The notes under the pieces: model-generated
Seen by the model: only the letters and a program-made list of their open reading frames with translations
Database searches by the model: none
What the model was told of the DNA's origin: nothing
Made by a program: the position numbers and the translations under genes
In this document: positions 38,813 through 51,144 of the stretch, piece after piece
Position numbering within the stretch: position 1 is the stretch's first letter
How the letters are laid out: each line of letters opens with the position of its first letter
NCBI GenBank assembly: GCA_029959195.1
Contig: CP114117.1
Location: 2,170,001 to 2,234,000, forward strand
Direction of reading: 5' to 3'
Length of the DNA stretch: 64,000 nt
Origin: Dictyophora rubrovolvata
Lineage: Eukaryota; Basidiomycota; Agaricomycetes; Phallales; Phallaceae

Positions 38813-41800
38813 CTAATACATCTCCGACATGACTGAAAGGGATACAATTAGAATAAAACGACACTCGAATATAATTTCTTACTCAATGCAACCAATGAAG
38901 TCCATCCGGTAAAAGCATGGCTGATCGTGACCTCATAAGTAGACTTTCCAGGAGCAATGCAAAACCAAGTTACCTTCGTTTTCCCTCACCACTCAATGCG
39001 TCATATTGCTCCCATGCATATCCCGTCCGTTCATATTCCTATTCAGTGTTTGTTATGTCATTCAGTAAAATACTATGGTACATACCTTATGAACGTTTCG
39101 AATTATATTGGCACGCAATTCGGCGTAAATTCTTTGGGATTTCTCCTGATAGGGACCGGGCTCGACGGCATAAATCTTCCAGACCACGGTTCTCAGTCGG
39201 GGGGTAAAAAGCAAAAAAAAAAAAAAAGGTGGTACCGTGTGTAAAGACCGTAAAACCATGTAGTTCATGGGAATCCAAATCGGTCCTCGCCAGTAATTCT
39301 CATCTTTTCCGAATAATGGATGTGTTGCTGATAAGCTGCGTACGCCATATTCAGACCACAGATGATCTGGAGATGAGAGGATGTCTAGAATGGCTCCCAC
39401 ATGAGGGGAATCTGGTTGTAGAAGACCCAACATCAAAGGAAAGAGGGAGAGATAGCCCTCGTTGCACACATGATACGACTCATCTGTGAACAAACATGTG
39501 GAATAAATGTCTGAACGAAACTTAGTACAAACCTTCGCTATCCACATTTACGTCACAATACATATTCCGTTTTTCGCTCCAATGTAGATCTGAAGTTTAT
39601 TTAAAAACGTCAGCGAAATACGTCGTCATATAACCAACCTTCAATGTTTTGCACAATTGCCTTTTCTATATCAGCAAATCGGGATGTATCGTCCTGTTCG
39701 CCGATGAACTCGGCAATTTCTTTCATGGTTCTTGAAAAAAAGGCCATCCAAGAGATAAGATCCAAGTGAAGCTCCCCAACATGAGGTGGTCCGCGGGGGT
39801 AATCATCCATACCACTTGTCAATATATGAGTCTGTGATCGGCCTCGCCAACGGTACGCCTCCACTCTGGAACGAGCTTTGCGATCATATTGCTTTATGAG
39901 ACCCCGCTGAGTACGTCGAAACCACTCATAGTGCCGCTTCAAAGGTTCATAGATGGATTTCAAAAAATCTGTAACCTCCTCCAAGGAGGGTTGTCGATGA
40001 GAATTGGCATTTGATTCGAAACCTAGTGGAACTTGGGTATCGTGTAGATTGTACTGGGCAACTGGATCACCAGTTGACCGAATACGAGATATTATGGACG
40101 TAATAGCCATAGTTAAAGTAGGTGGGTTGGCATATGTTGTATGTTGGGTTATGAACTCAGAAGGAACCTATTGTTGTATAGATCAATGAAAGCGGTGTGT
40201 GTATCGGGAGGGGTGGTAGTACACTACTTACTCGACTACGAGCTTCATCTCCCAGTATCTGTTCGCGGCCAACCCAACCATCTTCATTAATCAAATTAAC
40301 CCAATCCCGAAGAATTTCAAGACTGCGTTATATCGTGAACAAAGAAATAACCTCCAAGGGGAAAAAATAAGGTACCTAAGACTGGTATCCCAGACGTTAA
40401 TATGCAACAGGTGAAAACCTTCGTCCCTACCCACGCATTTGTCAACTAGGCCGAAAGTGCCGAAGAAGATCATTACCAATAGAATCCACGCGGAAAGAAA
40501 CCTCGGCTAGGCGTGGCAGTGAGTAATTCCCTGGGAGGTGCAATTTGAACAGCGATCTTCTGGGCAAAATCGACATCTTCGTCTTGCTCGTCATCCCAAT
40601 CGAATTCAGTTTTTTGGTCGATAAGCGAGTTTCCATAAAAGTAGCCAATTCCTCCTAATAAATTAGAAGTGATAATTTTTGAGAAGGCGATTCTCTCCGG
40701 AGTCATGTCAGAGGGAGCAGGAAAAATAGCTTGAAATCGATTATCGTGGGCTTCCATGAACGCTGGGATTGCCGCATCAAGTAGGACACCTAGTCGGCCA
40801 CATCAGAATTTGGTGATGACTTTAAAATAGAAAGAGTACCATTAAGATTTTGAGTGCTATTTGAGCTTTCAAAAAATATATCAAATTGAAATTTTCCATC
40901 GAAAGTCTTTTGGACAGCAAATAAATTGCTTGTCGAACTGATTTCATTGGGTAGCTGAAACAAAAATGAAGGATCCGGCGGGGGGTCCTGAGCTTGTTGA
41001 TACGGTGCTAATACGGCTTGGGCGGCTGTCATTAATTTGGCAAGAATGACAGCTTTAGGAGGTCAAAAGGTATTCAAGATAAGACATAAAGAATAAAAAG
41101 CTACATTTTGCTGTCCATACTTGTCCATCTGGGACTCGTATGCCGAGGAACGGCGTTTTCCCCAACTTCTTGGAGTAGTCTTCTACAGCAGCACCTTGCA
41201 TAACCGCTAAATTATGCTCATCTGCAAGTTTTTACACTATTCATGGGCCGACGTTTTCTGTATGACTAAACCCGCACCTTCGATTATTTTAATCCTGAAC
41301 ATGCCTAAGTCAGGCGTTTCTCCTGAAAAGATGATATGACCCTCCAGGCCCTGAACAGAAAGTCATCAGCCACGCATGGAGCAGGTACTGTAAGGAGTGA
41401 CTTGCATTCTCGTCCTCTTCGTTGTCCAACTCCAAAGTACCCAAACCTTCTAATCCAAAATAAGGTATGAACGATGTTCTCATTGGCTGATCTACAAGCA
41501 TTCGAGAGCATCAGTGTCTCACAGTTGTTGAAAAAAAAGTGACAAGAACCTGTAAACATGGGACGGCCATTGACTCGGGCAGCCCAACTACCTCCCTTAT
41601 CACCGTCATTAAATTTCAACCATTCAATAGTAATTTCAACATTATTCTTCCCGTCTTTAATCAGCTGCACACCACCTTCCCTAGGGTCGTGGGCAATCCA
41701 AGTATAGGTATCCAGACCATCCCGTTGGTCGCAATCATGTCGAGCCTCTGAGAAATCAGTTGTATGACATTGTCTTCATGATAAAAGACCATCCTCACGT

Positions 41801-41991
41801 GAAGCTGACTGATAATCCTGAGTGCCGAACCAAATGAGGCCCATCATCAACGAATGAGGCAGTCGTGGCCTCAGACCAAAGTAAAGATTGGGTCTCCACG
41901 TGCCCCATAAAAGCGATTGAGAACTATTACCATTTGCAATAAGTGCATTGACGACCACAGGGCAAATCAACGCGAAAAAGGAAGATCTCAT
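38813..41991 (-). CDS. CWH41: Mannosyl-oligosaccharide glucosidase I (GH63)
   Basis: ER enzyme that removes the outermost glucose from Glc3Man9GlcNAc2 on new glycoproteins. The start at 41991 opens a signal peptide ([18 protein letters not shown]), then [30 protein letters not shown], the GH63 N-terminal signature. Later blocks: [19 protein letters not shown]-like strands, [70 protein letters not shown], and [12 protein letters not shown] with the catalytic-domain RGPIW motif. The C-terminus reads [29 protein letters not shown] and ends IMSEMY. Many short exons. Order and motifs fit a full-length enzyme. Confidence 0.93.
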
Positions 41992-42244
41992 AATCTCATA
42001 CGTGTCAAGTTGCGTTGACAGAGTTTTTTTGCAGTTTTACTTCCGACCGTAACGAATTACCTAACCAATGTCACCCGTCCGGACTATCTTTAAACACAGA
42101 GCAGTGTAAAAACAAATCATATGATTAATAAGCACGTAACGAGACAAGAGTATTATCGTGAAGTAGGATGGTCAATCTAAGATATCAGGAAGCTCTAATT
42201 ACAGGCGAGGGATATGATTTGTCTCTTTTCCAATATATCTTGCC

Positions 42245-42922
42245 TTAAAAAATCATGAATTGGTTAATCAATACACGTTCCATTGGAACTTGTCTCACCA
42301 TTTCGTACTCTTTCTTCTCAAACCCGCATTTCTCATAAAAGGCTTTGTCGGAATATTAACATTAGAAAATAATATACAGCACAAGTTCCACATAGCTGCA
42401 CTCACGAACGTTATTCTCGCTGCAATTCAATATCGTCTTGTAGCAGCCCAGGGTTTCACTAATGTATGTCAAGGAATTAATGATCCTCAGTCCGATTTTC
42501 TTTCCCTGTTGTTTGTGGTCCACAGCGATATCTTCAATGTGCCCAACCTTGGACGACCCTCGCGTAAATTTGCGCTCAACAAATAATGTTCCAACACCGA
42601 TAATAGTATCGGTTGAGCGGTCGAGAACGACAAGTACGTAATATGTTTCTGGAAGAGCACGAAGAGCATCAAATTGTTTCTTCCACGCCGCTTCGCTCGT
42701 ATCTGGAACTTGAGTTAAGACGGAAAGAACTTGTAGATGTCCTCGGTTATAGTCTGTGCTTGCAAGTGGTCGAATCTGCAATAAGCTAGAGTATGGAGGG
42801 AAACTATAACGGGACCTAGTGTAACATACATGAAGATCTTGATGAAGCACGCCCAAGACATCTGAAGAAACGAGGGATGTAGAGAAAAGTAAATCTAATT
42901 CGGAATCGGGGGTAAGAGGCAT
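42245..42922 (-). CDS. GNA1: Glucosamine-6-phosphate N-acetyltransferase
   Basis: GNAT enzyme making N-acetylglucosamine-6-phosphate for UDP-GlcNAc (chitin, N-glycans, GPI). The start at 42922 is MPLTPDSELDLLF. An intron splits LHQDLH from IRPLASTDYNRGHL. The core reads ETYYVLVVLDRSTDTIIGVGTLFVERKF, then motif A HIEDIAVDHKQQGKKIGLRII, with the QxxGxxIG acetyl-CoA loop. YKTILNCSENNVR follows and, after the last intron, AFYEKCGFEKKEYEMVRQV. The tail extends about 12 residues past the usual end. Its 5' end overlaps the 3' end of the small membrane-protein gene upstream by about 28 nt in one model. Confidence 0.93.
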
Positions 42923-43372
42923 TTGAAAAAAGAAACTAAGTTATACAGTGGATAGGTTAAGGGTATACGAAGTTTAAATAGACTGGCGCTTGATGCGTAG
43001 GACACAGCTCTTAAGCGGCGAACTCGAGCCTGCAAACGAAAACGTATTACGTAAAGAAACAAGTAACATGTGACAAACAGCGCCTCTAAGATCTATACCA
43101 ATATCGGGGTTGACATACATCGACGCGTTCTCTAACCAAGTACGACTCATTACCAAACCGTACTCGTCAACTTGCGAAGAAAAAGAAAAGTCTGAACAAA
43201 GCTTGAATATTGAATAATGTAGTATGGAGTTGACACCATCGCCAGATTTTTGTCCTTGATACTCTAGTGCCCCGGCCTTCACTCCCTCAGGTTTAATACT
43301 GAGGTTTAAGCGTGGGAAATTAGGTTGGCTCCAGTCTAGTTGCTTCCATATCACGTGCTTCCAACAACTCAT
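42895..43372 (-). CDS. Unidentified small single-pass membrane protein
   Basis: The start at 43372 reads MSCWKHVIWKQLDWSQPNFP, then RLNLSIKPEGVKAGALEYQG. With two short introns (GTGTCA...TCGCAAG, then GTAATGAG...TATAG) the frame continues SGD-VDEYG-LILEALFVTCYLFLYVIRF, a clear membrane helix, and a basic tail RLQARVRRLRAVSYASSASLF. Staying in that frame ends at 42895, inside the start of GNA1 on the same strand; another intron may end it sooner. An unspliced reading would stop at 42974 and lack the helix. I do not recognise a family. About 90-115 residues. Confidence 0.5.
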
Positions 43373-43508
43373 TTTGAGCTCAGAGCTGTCATCCTCGTGT
43401 CTTCCTATGTTTTTTTCTTCAACAGTTGTATATCCACTCTTCCTTTGAATATTTGCTTCGTTTTCTATTCCCCTATTTTCTGGTTTCCTTATCGTATACT
43501 AGGCTCTT

Positions 43509-44984
43509 ATGAATTTCTTCAAAGCTAAGCAGCGGACCCCGGCAGAGCTCGTCCGAGGTTTGAGAGAATCCTTAAGCAAACTGGATGTCGGACCCCCCGG
43601 CGGAGAAGCTCGAAGAAGAGTAGGAGTAGTCTTTTATATGGTTTAATATACCTTGACTTGATATGATTGTGTTCTCCTTACAGGCTCATGAAGAGGTTTC
43701 TAAGAACATAGCTCAATTAAAGGGAATGCTCTACGGCGATGGAGGTAGCCCATTGTGATTATTCTCGGTATTTAGTGATGTAAAGGACTCCACAGATCCA
43801 ACACCTGAAGCATTGGCTCAGCTTGCTCAAGAAACCTACAACGTCGACTTATTGCATGCTCTAGTGATACACATACACAGGTGCGCTCTATCACATTACA
43901 GAGCATGCAGTCCACGGCTATATTAATGGAATCAGTCTTGAATTTGAATCTCGTAAAGATGTCGTTCATATATTCAACAACTTACTTAGACGGCAGATTG
44001 GAAGTCGTTGGCCGACCGTGGAATACCTATGCAAGAAGCCTGAAGTTCTTTTCGATACCTTAAGAGGGTATGAGAACGAAGATATCGCACTAAACACAGG
44101 CATGATTCTGAAAGAGATGCTCCGTCATGAATCATTGTGCAAGATCTTACTATGGTCTGATCAGTACGTATCCTTGTTGTACTCGGTCACCGTCACTCTA
44201 ATTAGATACAGATTTTATACATTTCCGCGTTACATTGAAGAGAGAACGTTTGGAATTTCGTGTGACGCATTTGCCAACTATAAGGTATATAATATTAAAC
44301 TAACAGCTATGAATCCGTCCTATTAATGTCGTTAAGGAAACACTAACACGTCATAAGCCGATGGTAGCGGACTATTTAGAGAAGAACTACGATCGCGTAC
44401 GTAAGGTCCAATATTAGTCCCTTAACCTGAAGCCTGATTTGCAGTCCTTGGCCCCTACGGCAGTTTTTCAATTCTTACACTTCCCTCCTTCTCTCCACGA
44501 ACTACGTCACCAAACGCCAGTCCCTCAAGACCCTCGGTGAAATTCTTCTCGATCGTGCCAACTTCAATGTTATGACAAGATATATCGGTAATGAAGGTAG
44601 GTAGATGATCGCAAAAAGTTGATACGTCTATTTATATTCCCAGCGAACCTCAAAATGATGATGAATTTTCTTCGGGATAAGTCGCGCAATATACAGTTTG
44701 AAGCCTTTCACGTCTTTAAAGTTTTTGTGGCGAATCCAAAAAAGCCCGCCCCTATAGAAAGCATTTTGCGGAAGAACAAAGAAAAATTGCTTGTATTTTT
44801 GAAAGGATTCCATAATGATAAAGAAGGCGAGTTATGTTGAACCAAGTTGTCTGTTCTATCACCTCACGCTTCTAACTCTAGACGAACAATTTAGTGTATG
44901 TGATAATTCCCCTGTAAAAAAAATGCACTGACAATACTTAAGGACGAGAAACAATTCCTCATTGTGCAAATTCAAGGCTTGTAA
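43509..44984 (+). CDS. HYM1: Mo25/Hym1 scaffold protein (CAB39 family)
   Basis: Armadillo-like scaffold of the RAM/MOR morphogenesis kinase network. The start at 43509 is [21 protein letters not shown]. Landmarks: [168 protein letters not shown] and the terminal [12 protein letters not shown]. About nine exons. Length and every helix repeat fit Mo25. Confidence 0.94.
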
Positions 44985-45494
44985 CAGTACATTTTATCGG
45001 ACTTCGAGCAACCATTTGTCCATATATGCCCTAATGTTATACTGGCCGCTCTTTACCCTTGTGCTTAGGACGTGAATATTCTCTACATTGGGTTAAACCG
45101 CATCACTGGCTTCTGATTTGATCCACTCATATGCCCTGACGTCACCATCCGATCACGACAGTGCGATTCCTTCTTCATAATGCCATGTGTTGAACTGGGC
45201 TATAAGAAATCAGAAGATTAATGACTGCTACGTACGAAAATTAGAAATCATCAAGTTATGAAATGTATATATAAGAGCCGTCTTTGAAAATGGTCAGCGA
45301 CTAGTCGCCTGTCAGGCATATTCCAAGAGGACTTGGAGGACCCGGGGTCAATTTCGTGTTGACGCGTTCTCCGAATCAGAAGCAAGTTGCAATGATTTGC
45401 TAGTATACGGTGTATAAGATGTATATGTGTATCGGTTTACATGTCTCAAGGGGACGTATTTAATGATGTTGTTGGGGTTGCATGGATTCGAGGA
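44985..45494. other. Convergent gap MO25/NMT1
   Basis: 510 nt between two stops. A minus-strand frame near 45190-45095 reads QFNTWHYEEGIALS, a stop, then DGDVRAYEWIKSEASDAV; it may be a small gene end or a remnant. The rest shows no support. One ACGCGT occurs near 45362. Confidence 0.4.
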
Positions 45495-47621
45495 CTACAG
45501 CATTACTACTCCTATTCCTCTTCCGGTTGAGTCGTCTGAGGTAGCCTCTACCCCGGCTAATGGTGACGTCCGCCAGTTATAAAGATAGTACTGAAGAAGA
45601 CCATTACCGGGTGCAAACTAGGCATGACCGAATCAGGAAAGGCTCTAATCTGAACAAAGAAAATATATATACCTTCAGGTCTTGTAAGAAGCTGGGATTG
45701 TCCATTAAAGTGAGGACATTGAATACATCAAACTTGGCCTGGTATATGTGTCTTATAAAAAAATACGAGAAGGAAGTATCAAAGAATATATAACAAACCT
45801 GGTCAGCAATAATGAGAGCATCTTGAATGAGCTCTTGTAAACGAGCATGTAATCGTCCATCTTCTTCGGCATTGGGAGTGAAGACTACGTTTGTAGCATA
45901 ATAGAATAGGTATGCAGCCTCAAGTGTACCATGCTTGGTGTTTCCAATAATCGTCGAGGGCAGGGTATAAAAAGAAAAAAAATCCGTAATACGTTTAGTT
46001 TGTGGATTCTGCGTGAGAGTCGTAAATATGGAAATACAATGCCAAAATAAAAGTCGTACATGCCTCGAAGACATAAGTCCATGTTACTTGCCCCTCCCTC
46101 CGGCCTTTGAAAGGGCCCGAGGGATTTTCACCCTTTCCGCGTCCGCTTAAAAGATAATGTTTAACTTCTTCGAGCGTCCAAACAGGGATTAATTTGAATC
46201 GTTGCATATAGGTCGTGAAAAGTTCCAAAACCTGTTTTAGGTCTCTCACTTCCATCTCACGAAGTCCTCCACCGTCGGGTTTTACAAGTTGAGGACTGGG
46301 GGGAAGCTTGTTTAGCTTGATCATGCGTGCGAGGGTCATGTTGCGCCCGACATATGCGAATTGGACGTCAACTAACTTTGGGACGTTGAGAGAGCGATGG
46401 TAATATCTGTTCTCGACCTACTTCAAAGGAGGGATGGATTGAGGCGAAAGAAAGCGCCTACCGACATGTAGAAACTGGAGTTGGAAGAACAACACCAGCT
46501 GTATAGATGGCTTGGAATATTCCTTTAAGGTGACATTGCCGGGTAACCTCTTTGATGAGTACTGGCGCGAGCCGTTTTGAGCGTAACCGTTTATGAACGC
46601 AAAGATAGTTGATTTCACTTGCTCGAAGTACGCTTACAAAATACACGCGGATATCAAATAACAATGTCGAGACATATATAAGGTACATGCTTACTGTTTT
46701 CGCACACGGATAGTGATAGGAACTCCAGAAATAAAGGCAACAAGTTTCTTGTTGGAAGCAACACGAACACCAATGTGCCATTCCGGATGATATTCTGGGG
46801 GTTTTAATGCCCTGATAGCAGGATTAACATGTTTCAATTATGAAAAGGATTGGCAAACCATTCCAAGAATTCGGCGCTGTATTGAAAACGGAATGCAGCG
46901 TCGTCGTCTTCAACATAATTGGCGGATAATAATTCGTGCACTTCTTTAAGCTCGATAGGATCGGCCAGGTTGACCATGCACCATTCAAAGTCCTTTGGAA
47001 GAGGGTAAGGCTCCTGACGCACTTCTTCTCTCGGCTTTGATGGTTCGATATAACCATCATCAGTGGGAGGTGCTTCGCCTGTATGCCAATTACTTTATAA
47101 GTTTTTTTACGCGTCCGATCTTTAGGATTGAGCTACCTAGTTGAGGTACTGGCTGCGTGCCCCAGAACTAGCAGAAGAAAGTCAAATTCTGCTCAAGACT
47201 AAGAAAACCAGAAACGTACTTTATGTTCACCCATTTCTTTCCTATTCTTTCCACCAATACCAGCTTTACCCTTCAAAACATCCATCAATTTAAGCTGATC
47301 CAACGCTTTCCGGACATCACCCTCATTGACATTCGCATTCGCCGGATCGTCAGTTTTGACCTTTTGCATGACTTGATCTACTATCGCTTGCGGAACGGTA
47401 TCCCGAGGTTTCAGAGACGACAAAAGTTTGAGAGCTTTCGACTTTTTCTTCTTCTTTCTTTTTCCACCCGATGCTGAAGAAGATGGTTCATTGTTATCGT
47501 TAGACGTCGGTTCTTGAGTCTCATCCTCGTCCTCATTCGAAGATTGTTCGTTCACTGCTTCTTGTATATTATCAGAATCTTCAACTTTGCTAGTTGGTGG
47601 AGCCTGGTGAGATGAGCTCAT
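45495..47621 (-). CDS. NMT1: Glycylpeptide N-tetradecanoyltransferase (N-myristoyltransferase)
   Basis: Cytosolic enzyme that transfers myristate from myristoyl-CoA to N-terminal glycines. The start at 47621 opens an acidic/Ser-rich leader and a Lys-rich patch ([14 protein letters not shown]). Core blocks: [161 protein letters not shown]. The end is [12 protein letters not shown]...GVVML; the C-terminal carboxylate acts in catalysis in this family. Divergent from SRPRB by 109 nt. Confidence 0.95.
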
Positions 47622-47730
47622 GGTAAGAAGTTAGGCTTTGTCAAGGTCGCGCCGTGTCAATACGTAATCGAGTTCTGTCTTAGGCTTTACCGCTCAGCGA
47701 CAGTTTTGTGATAATCATCTCATCTAATTC

Positions 47731-48735
47731 ATGAACGACAGAATCGACGCCAATGAAGAAAGTCCAAATCCATTTGCGGTGCTTCAGGATGCTCGCATTA
47801 GGCTTTTGGTTGGATCGTTCATCTTGTCACTAATGATTGCTTTGCGTGAGTGGTGTCACTTCTTTCTCCCAACACTTTGCACCAATTACAATAACCTAGT
47901 ATATGGTTTCATAAAAAATCGAAAATCTGCCTCAAGAGGTTCGGCCGTTCTTCTAACAGGTCCTTCTGACGGAGGCAAGACTGCAATTCATAGCGCGGTA
48001 TGCTGCCTTGTCTTTCAAAAAAGACATCTTCGAATAATATCATTTAGCTCGTATTCAATCAAATACTTCCATCTCATACCTCTATGCAAACCAATGTGTC
48101 TATGATATCATTGCAATCCTCCGAAAACCCTCCCCGTCTAATCAAGCTAGTCGACATCCCGGGACATTCCCGTCTCGGACACAGTTTTAACGAAAATCTG
48201 AATGATGCAAAAGCTATCGTGTTTGTCGTTGATGCGACGACGATAGCTCGGAACGGTGCAGCTGTGGCAGAGTAAGCCTCCAAGCTGTTTTTCAACATCC
48301 TTTCTACATTTTGTAATGGGCTATCCCAGACACTTGCATCATGTCCTTCATGCTGTCAGTTTACTTCCACCATCTCAGCAGTCGCGTTCAGTTGTAATAC
48401 TTGCGCACAAATGCGATCTGATTGAGTCCGCTAGTGTATCCAACTTCGAGCTCGCCGTTTCAAGGGTTCGAACTATCCTTGAGCGTGAACTGGAAAAACG
48501 CCGTACATCTCAGGCAACAGGTGTCGGCGTGGGTCAATTAGGTGACGATGAACTTGCTGATACTGAAACAGGTGGTTTGGAGTGTACTGGTCTAACCAGT
48601 GCCGGTTTTAAATTCAAGAATTGGGAAGGCGGCGAAATTGAAATATTAGGAACGTCAGTCTTTGATAAGACAGATTCTGAAAAATCTGAAGGTGGTCTGG
48701 GACGGTTGAAACAATGGCTTGAAGAATTAACTTGA
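47731..48735 (+). CDS. SRP102: Signal recognition particle receptor subunit beta
   Basis: ER-membrane GTPase that anchors the SRP receptor. The N-terminal luminal/TM part reads IRLLVGSFILSLMIALLVYGFI after the first intron. GTPase motifs: G1 GPSDGGKTAI, G3 DIPGHSRLGHSF, and G4 AHKCDLI. Then DAKAIVFVVDATTIARNGAAVAE and, after an intron, HLHHVLHAVSLLPP. The C-terminal part has a helical insert (RVRTILERELEKRRTS), FKFKNWEGGEIEILGTSVF and LGRLKQWLEEL. Four exons. Length and motifs fit the family. Confidence 0.92.
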
Positions 48736-48853
48736 TAATCAAGTAGGCAGTGACTTCAAATTTATAGCACTCCTTTTAGTGGTCTAATGAGATTAATGCA
48801 AACGTTATTTTACTTAAACGCGTCAAAACCTCTTCAAAAGGGATGTTCTTTGT

Positions 48854-50976
48854 CTACCGAGCTTGAACGTAATCATCAATTTTCAGTAATAAGCCGACGG
48901 TTTCGGTAGCCAATTCTAACGCGCTGGTGGATACCAAGAGTGGTTGCACGACATTTTCATCAAGAATATTAGAAATTAGGCCCTTTAAGTTATCAAAATG
49001 AATCATACGTTGTTTGAAAGAAAGAAACCGAAAGGGCGAGTCTTACCGTGCGGACGTTGATTCCAGCATTTGTATCTCCCATGGCATGTCGGTTACGGAG
49101 CTCGGTGACGATGGCAATGGGATTAAGTCCAGCATTTTCAGCTAGAGTGGTTGGAATGACTTCAAGTGCATCGGCATAAGCCTGAAAGCAATATTGCTCC
49201 ATTCCTTTCAGCGATTGAGCATACTGCGATAGCATCCGAGAAACGTGGATCTCCGGTGCGCCACCACCGCCAATCAAAGCCCTGAATAGGGAAATTAGCC
49301 ATGCAAAGTGAAAATAAAGTAATTTATAAAAAAAACACCTTTTTTTCACTAGACATCTGACAACGCAAAGTGCATCGTGAAGACTACGCTCACATTCTTC
49401 GACTATCAATGAGTTGGCACCCATGGCTAATACGCTAACGGTACGTCCCAGGTTCCTAACACCGGTGATCTTGACCACTTTAACGCCCTCCTGGTTAACC
49501 TCATCAACTAGGTCGGCACTTCCAAGTTTATCTTCCATGAAAGCCTCTATATCAGCAACTGGCTTGCATCCCAGGCTTTTGCTAAGGAAGTCGATCTCAT
49601 CTCGTTCGATATCTTTAACGACGAGGATCTTTAAGCGCGAAAGAAAGTTTAGGGAAAGGTCGTTAACGGCGTCGCGGAGGATGGATTTTTGGATGAGGAG
49701 GACATTACAGCCCGTCTTCTTGATCTTCTTACAAAGGTTGAGTATATATTGACGTTCTTCTTTGATAACTTTGTCCATTTGCCGATAGTCGTTTATGATC
49801 ACGGTATTGTCCATCTAAGGTATTTTAGTAGGCAGTCTGAAGACACAAGGAATGAACCATACGTCAGGTTTAGGTGCGCTTAGCTGGAATTGGATCAGTC
49901 CAATCTTTGCTTTCTCCATTCGAGTCGGACCACCTCCCGAAGTAATAACATTTTGATTCAAAACGACGCCATTTTCAACTAATTCAGTGTCTTCAATTGT
50001 TCCCCCCACTTTCTTGACTATCCGGATGTCTCTCAAATCGACGTTGGATGCGCCAGCCGTGGCTAAGCGGATCACAGCAGATACAGCAATCGGGGCTAGG
50101 GTTGAGGAATATTGTGAAACAATCTATATATGAAAATTGAAAACGATGAGAGACGAGTAGGGTAAAATGTTTCTGTTACTAGCCTTCGAATTCAGCGATG
50201 TAGTTGCCGCGCGCAACAAATTCGCTCTGTCATCGAGATCAACAGGCATAGATATTTGAGTGAGGAATTCGACAGATTTGACGGCAGCTTTTATGAAAGA
50301 GTCAGCGATGATACTAGGGTGGATTCCTATTAAGACGCAAGAGTATCAGATTCAGTCTTTGCGCATTCTTCATGTAACTCACCTTTCACGAGTAGCTTTT
50401 CCGCCGCTCCCAAAAGACTACCAGCCAAAACTACGACAGATGTAGTTCCATCTCCAGCTTCTACATCTTGCGCAATAGATAAATCCACTAGCTGAATACT
50501 GGTTGTCAGAATTTCTGTAAGACGCAAAAAAATGAAGGGGATATCACGATACCATCTTCGCCGCCGGATGTAATGCCTGAATGCTTTTCAGGATGGTTGC
50601 ACCGTCGTTTGTAATGATCACTTCTCCTTTTGCTGTTTGAATCTATGAATGAATGAAATAAGGAACGCGTCAAAAAAGTTCAGCGTTGGAGTGACAGCTC
50701 GGTACCATTTTATCCATGCCTTTGGGACCTAATGACGTTCGGACGGCATCACCTATTGCTATTAAAAGCATTACTCCCATTGCAATTAAATAAATACGAC
50801 ACAGTGCATGCCTTTTGCTGCAGTCATGTTCGACAGCCGGACTTCGGTCGGTTTACTCTGGTCATGATCAGATGCAAGTCAAAAGAGCAAGACGATGGAT
50901 TTACTTTGTCATTGAACGAAGAGTTTGAACCTTTGCCAGAAGTGGCAGGAGACGTGGCAAATGTTGCTGCTGCCAT
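48854..50976 (-). CDS. CCT4: T-complex protein 1 subunit delta (CCT4)
   Basis: Subunit of the cytosolic CCT/TRiC chaperonin. The start at 50976 gives [20 protein letters not shown]. Motifs: [20 protein letters not shown] (ATP site), [23 protein letters not shown]-type [118 protein letters not shown] and a tail ending DDYVQAR. The sequence matches the delta subunit rather than other CCT paralogues ([16 protein letters not shown] followed by the [17 protein letters not shown] helix). Divergent from UFD1. Confidence 0.94.
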
Positions 50977-51144
50977 TTTTTGTTGTTCAAGTTATTTAAG
51001 AATGAGTCGAATTTATTTTCGTAAGCGCCGTCACGATTTCCTAACGCGACGCTGACGTCTACACCAAGGATTTCAGTAATCACTTGCGCGTTGCTGCTTT
51101 CTCCTCTTCCTCCACTCTGTTTTCTGAAGGTAGTGCATTGTATC

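Noticed and set aside
49414-49752. Plus-strand frame opposite CCT4
   Set aside because: Antisense shadow of the conserved CCT4 exon; no recognisable product.
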